Positions 37,911 through 39,664 of a DNA stretch of 39,664 nucleotides are shown in pieces (within the stretch, counting starts at the first letter, position 1; each line of letters starts with the position of its first letter). The stretch is taken from assembly GCA_946629405.1 (NCBI GenBank), contig CAMOXW010000202.1:1-39664 (forward strand), given 5' to 3'. Position numbers and translations under genes: made by a program. The notes beneath the pieces were generated by a model, which was given only the letters and a program-made list of their open reading frames with translations, ran no database searches and had not been told where the DNA came from. The stretch comes from an uncultured Ruminococcus sp. Lineage in GTDB: Bacteria; Bacillota_A; Clostridia; Oscillospirales; Ruminococcaceae.

Positions 37911-38954
37911 TCAGACATCTGCGACCTTTTTTATAAGTCCGCACGCCCTGTAGTTCACGAGTGGGTATTTTTCGAGCTCAACGCCTTTTTCCTCAGCAAG
38001 CTGGTAGAGGTGGCTGAGGTGCTCATTATCGTCAAGGCTGTGGACGAGTATTTTCCACGGAAGCCTTCTCAGGAGCACTCTTGTAGCCTCACCGATGCTT
38101 GGCTTGACGAGATTGATGTCGCTGATCCCATAGACCTTGCAGATTTTTTTCACCTCATCGAGTCCTGAGCTGCCGGTATGGATATCGCTTATCTCCCTCA
38201 CAGTCGGAAAGCATTTCTCAATGGTATTGATAAACTGGTAGGTCAGGTCCTTGTCAGTCAGCTCTCTGTAGAACGCCGCACCGTGGAAGTCATTTTCGCC
38301 GATTATTCCTGGCTTGAAGAAAGTCCTGCTCATCAGCCCGGAAACGACAGAGTTAAGGCAGGAGCTTGCGATGAGGAGGTCGTCGTGGGTACCGCATATC
38401 TCAGCGACATCCGCAGGGTCGGAAAGGACTGCGAGTCCCGGGTCAACGCCGGGATAGTCCTTCATAGCCTCATTGAGCTGATTCTGGATAGCGCCCTTGC
38501 CGGTCCAGCCGTCTATGAAGCGGACAGACCTTGCCGGATGTCTCTGGAGGATATACCTCATGGCATTTTTGTCGATGCCCTTTCCTCTGATTATAGATAT
38601 GGTATAATGCGGGATATCGGTTCCGAAGGCGAATTTCACATAATGCTTTATGAGCACACCTATGGATGTACCTGCGCGGGCAAGCGAAACAAGCACCGGA
38701 GCACTGCTGCCTGCCATTATTTTTTTTGAAACAGCCGCAACAGCATCGGCAGTGAGCTGGGAATAAGCCCCGAGCGCGTTATAGTAGGTCTTCATATACA
38801 TCTCTGAGGGAGTATACTCTACCGGCAGCATTTCTGAATAATGCACGCCGCTCTGAATAAGCCGTTCGCGCTGTGGGGTGTCGAGCGGAGTGACCTTGCC
38901 GGTAATATCCTTCAGGAGTATGGTGACATCTTCTTCCTTATAAGTGCTGAACAT
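37911..38954 (-). CDS. StiP-family protein: PRTase-like domain plus C-terminal PELOTA RNA-binding domain
   Basis: 347 residues from ATG 38954, chosen because GGGAGG lies just before it; the open frame continues upstream without a site. The N-terminal part (about 60-260) has a phosphoribosyltransferase-like pattern: LVSLARAGTSIGVLIK, HYTISIIRGKGIDKNAM and the PRPP-loop-like VRFIDGWTGKGAI. Residues about 265-345 match a PELOTA-type RNA-binding domain (SIGEATRVLLRRLPW). The family is often labelled a stress-induced cysteine protease (StiP), but the visible motifs look like a PRTase. It overlaps the upstream TRSP gene by 17 bases. Confidence 0.78.
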   Translation of the reverse strand: MFSTYKEEDVTILLKDITGKVTPLDTPQRERLIQSGVHYSEMLPVEYTPSEMYMKTYYNALGAYSQLTADAVAAVSKKIMAGSSAPVLVSLARAGTSIGVLIKHYVKFAFGTDIPHYTISIIRGKGIDKNAMRYILQRHPARSVRFIDGWTGKGAIQNQLNEAMKDYPGVDPGLAVLSDPADVAEICGTHDDLLIASSCLNSVVSGLMSRTFFKPGIIGENDFHGAAFYRELTDKDLTYQFINTIEKCFPTVREISDIHTGSSGLDEVKKICKVYGISDINLVKPSIGEATRVLLRRLPWKILVHSLDDNEHLSHLYQLAEEKGVELEKYPLVNYRACGLIKKVADV

Positions 38955-39664
38955 TTTTGCCTCCCGTAATAAGCCTGATATCGCGGCAGCCGGACTGTGA
39001 AAAAACCGCGCACAGCTCACCGGCAGCAGAGGTTTCAACGGCAGAATCGGTGATGATGATAACGGTATCGTACTGTGCAATGTTGTACAGAAAAGTCCTT
39101 CTGCTGCTGTCGTAGAAGCTTGTGAGCGAGTAACCGCTGAAAATCGGGTAACCCTTCCTTGAGGAGATACCGATAGGACTTCTTGTGGTCGAGTGGCATT
39201 TTACCTCGCGGGAAGCATCCTGTTTTTCGAGTGTCCTGCCGAGGATGAGTGCCGGGAGCATAGCTTCCTCGGTGCCGATAACGGCTATTTTTTTGCCGGT
39301 GAGGACAGCACTCCGGGCGAAGTCCTCCGCGATGCTGAGAAGCGCGGAGCAGTAATCTCCTATGACGACGCCTGTCCTCGGGTCGGGAAAGCTGTAGCTG
39401 CAAATCTGGCTGAAATCCCCGCGAGCCGCAGGAGCTTCCTCCGCAGCCCTGACCTCCTGAGCGGTAATTGCGGAGCTGTAATCCTCGTTGGGTATTTTCA
39501 GGAGGCTCACACATTTGATTCCGAAGGATTCAAGCCTTGCGATATTTTCGTCTGTAAGCCTGTTGATAACGGAGGCAATGATGAAGTGCTTGTTCCTGAC
39601 GGCGGGAAACTGACGCAGGAGCTGTGCGGTCATATTTACAAGGGTCTTGCCGGTCGAGAGCTCG
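38938..39664 (-). CDS. Phosphoribosyltransferase-TRSP domain protein, 5' end outside the window
   Basis: Open to the right edge, so the N-terminal PRTase domain is mostly missing. The first visible residues, ELSTGKTLVNM, are the end of the PRPP-binding loop. Then comes a C-terminal TRSP domain: VVIGDYCSALLSIAEDFARS, KKIAVIGTEEAMLPALILG, and the name-giving motif in HSTTRSPIG, with a final YDTVIIITDSA. TRSP domains occur in Ter-linked operons together with ATP-grasp, HAD and PELOTA/StiP genes. The substrate may be a nucleobase-like compound (inference). It overlaps StiP by 17 bases. Confidence 0.85.
   Translation of the reverse strand, partial: ELSTGKTLVNMTAQLLRQFPAVRNKHFIIASVINRLTDENIARLESFGIKCVSLLKIPNEDYSSAITAQEVRAAEEAPAARGDFSQICSYSFPDPRTGVVIGDYCSALLSIAEDFARSAVLTGKKIAVIGTEEAMLPALILGRTLEKQDASREVKCHSTTRSPIGISSRKGYPIFSGYSLTSFYDSSRRTFLYNIAQYDTVIIITDSAVETSAAGELCAVFSQSGCRDIRLITGGKNVQHL

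Noticed and set aside
38178..38729. Plus-strand open frame opposite the StiP gene
   Set aside because: StiP has domain motifs and a ribosome site; the plus frame has neither.
1..39664. CRISPR arrays, tRNA or rRNA genes, transposases, integrases or prophage genes
   Set aside because: None were recognised: no regularly spaced repeats, no tRNA-like cloverleaf with a T-loop, and no such proteins in any frame.

Overview
The window is a replication-origin region from a low-to-moderate GC Firmicute of the Ruminococcus / Oscillospiraceae type. The pointers are the canonical origin gene order, frequent TTG starts with strong GGAGG sites, a secreted GH5 cellulase of ruminococcal style, and sporulation-lineage genes (ytaF, spoVAD). 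No tRNA, rRNA, CRISPR array, integrase or transposase was recognised. Genus is an inference; no marker gene was compared with a database.

Layout. Genes left of dnaA are mostly on the minus strand and genes right of it mostly on the plus strand, as expected for divergent leading strands from an origin at about 16.8-17.3 kb. Reading outward to the left: dnaA, dnaN, a two-TM protein of unknown function, yaaA, recF, remB, gyrB, two small membrane proteins, gyrA, a membrane protein, a metallophosphoesterase, then ytaF (opposite strand), a TIM-barrel isomerase with nrdR, a Tic20-like protein, a DUF4830 lipoprotein-like or secreted protein, a pseudouridine synthase and the start of an MsmX/UgpC-type sugar ABC ATPase cut by the window edge. 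Reading outward to the right: rpmH, rnpA, yidD, yidC, khpB/jag, mnmE, mnmG, rsmG, noc, parA, parB, serS, two unannotated 31-32 residue DUF3789-like membrane peptides, a GH5 lipoprotein, a serine acetyltransferase, spoVAD, a Ca2+ P-type ATPase, and finally a minus-strand operon of HAD phosphatase, ATP-grasp, StiP/PELOTA and PRTase-TRSP genes that resembles the biosynthetic module seen with tellurium-resistance (Ter) systems; it runs off the right edge.

How it works together. dnaA has strong promoter sequences of its own; both spacers flanking it carry clusters of DnaA-box-like nonamers (one exact TTATTCACA, several TGTTGAAAA/TGTGGAAAA variants), so the origin looks bipartite. Four exact 16-bp parS sites (mnmE/mnmG, two between noc and parA, one at 36.1 kb) match the ParA-ParB pair. 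The neighbouring ParB paralogue carries the Gln/Lys recognition residues of Noc, and candidate Noc sites lie near dnaA and inside parA.

Most worth following: the Ter-associated operon, the paired micro-proteins, the repeated nonamers around dnaA, the cloverleaf-like palindrome before gyrA, a dispersed repeat family with copies near 1.4, 2.3, 32.1 and 36.1 kb, and a mycobacteria-like Ala in the GyrA quinolone pocket.
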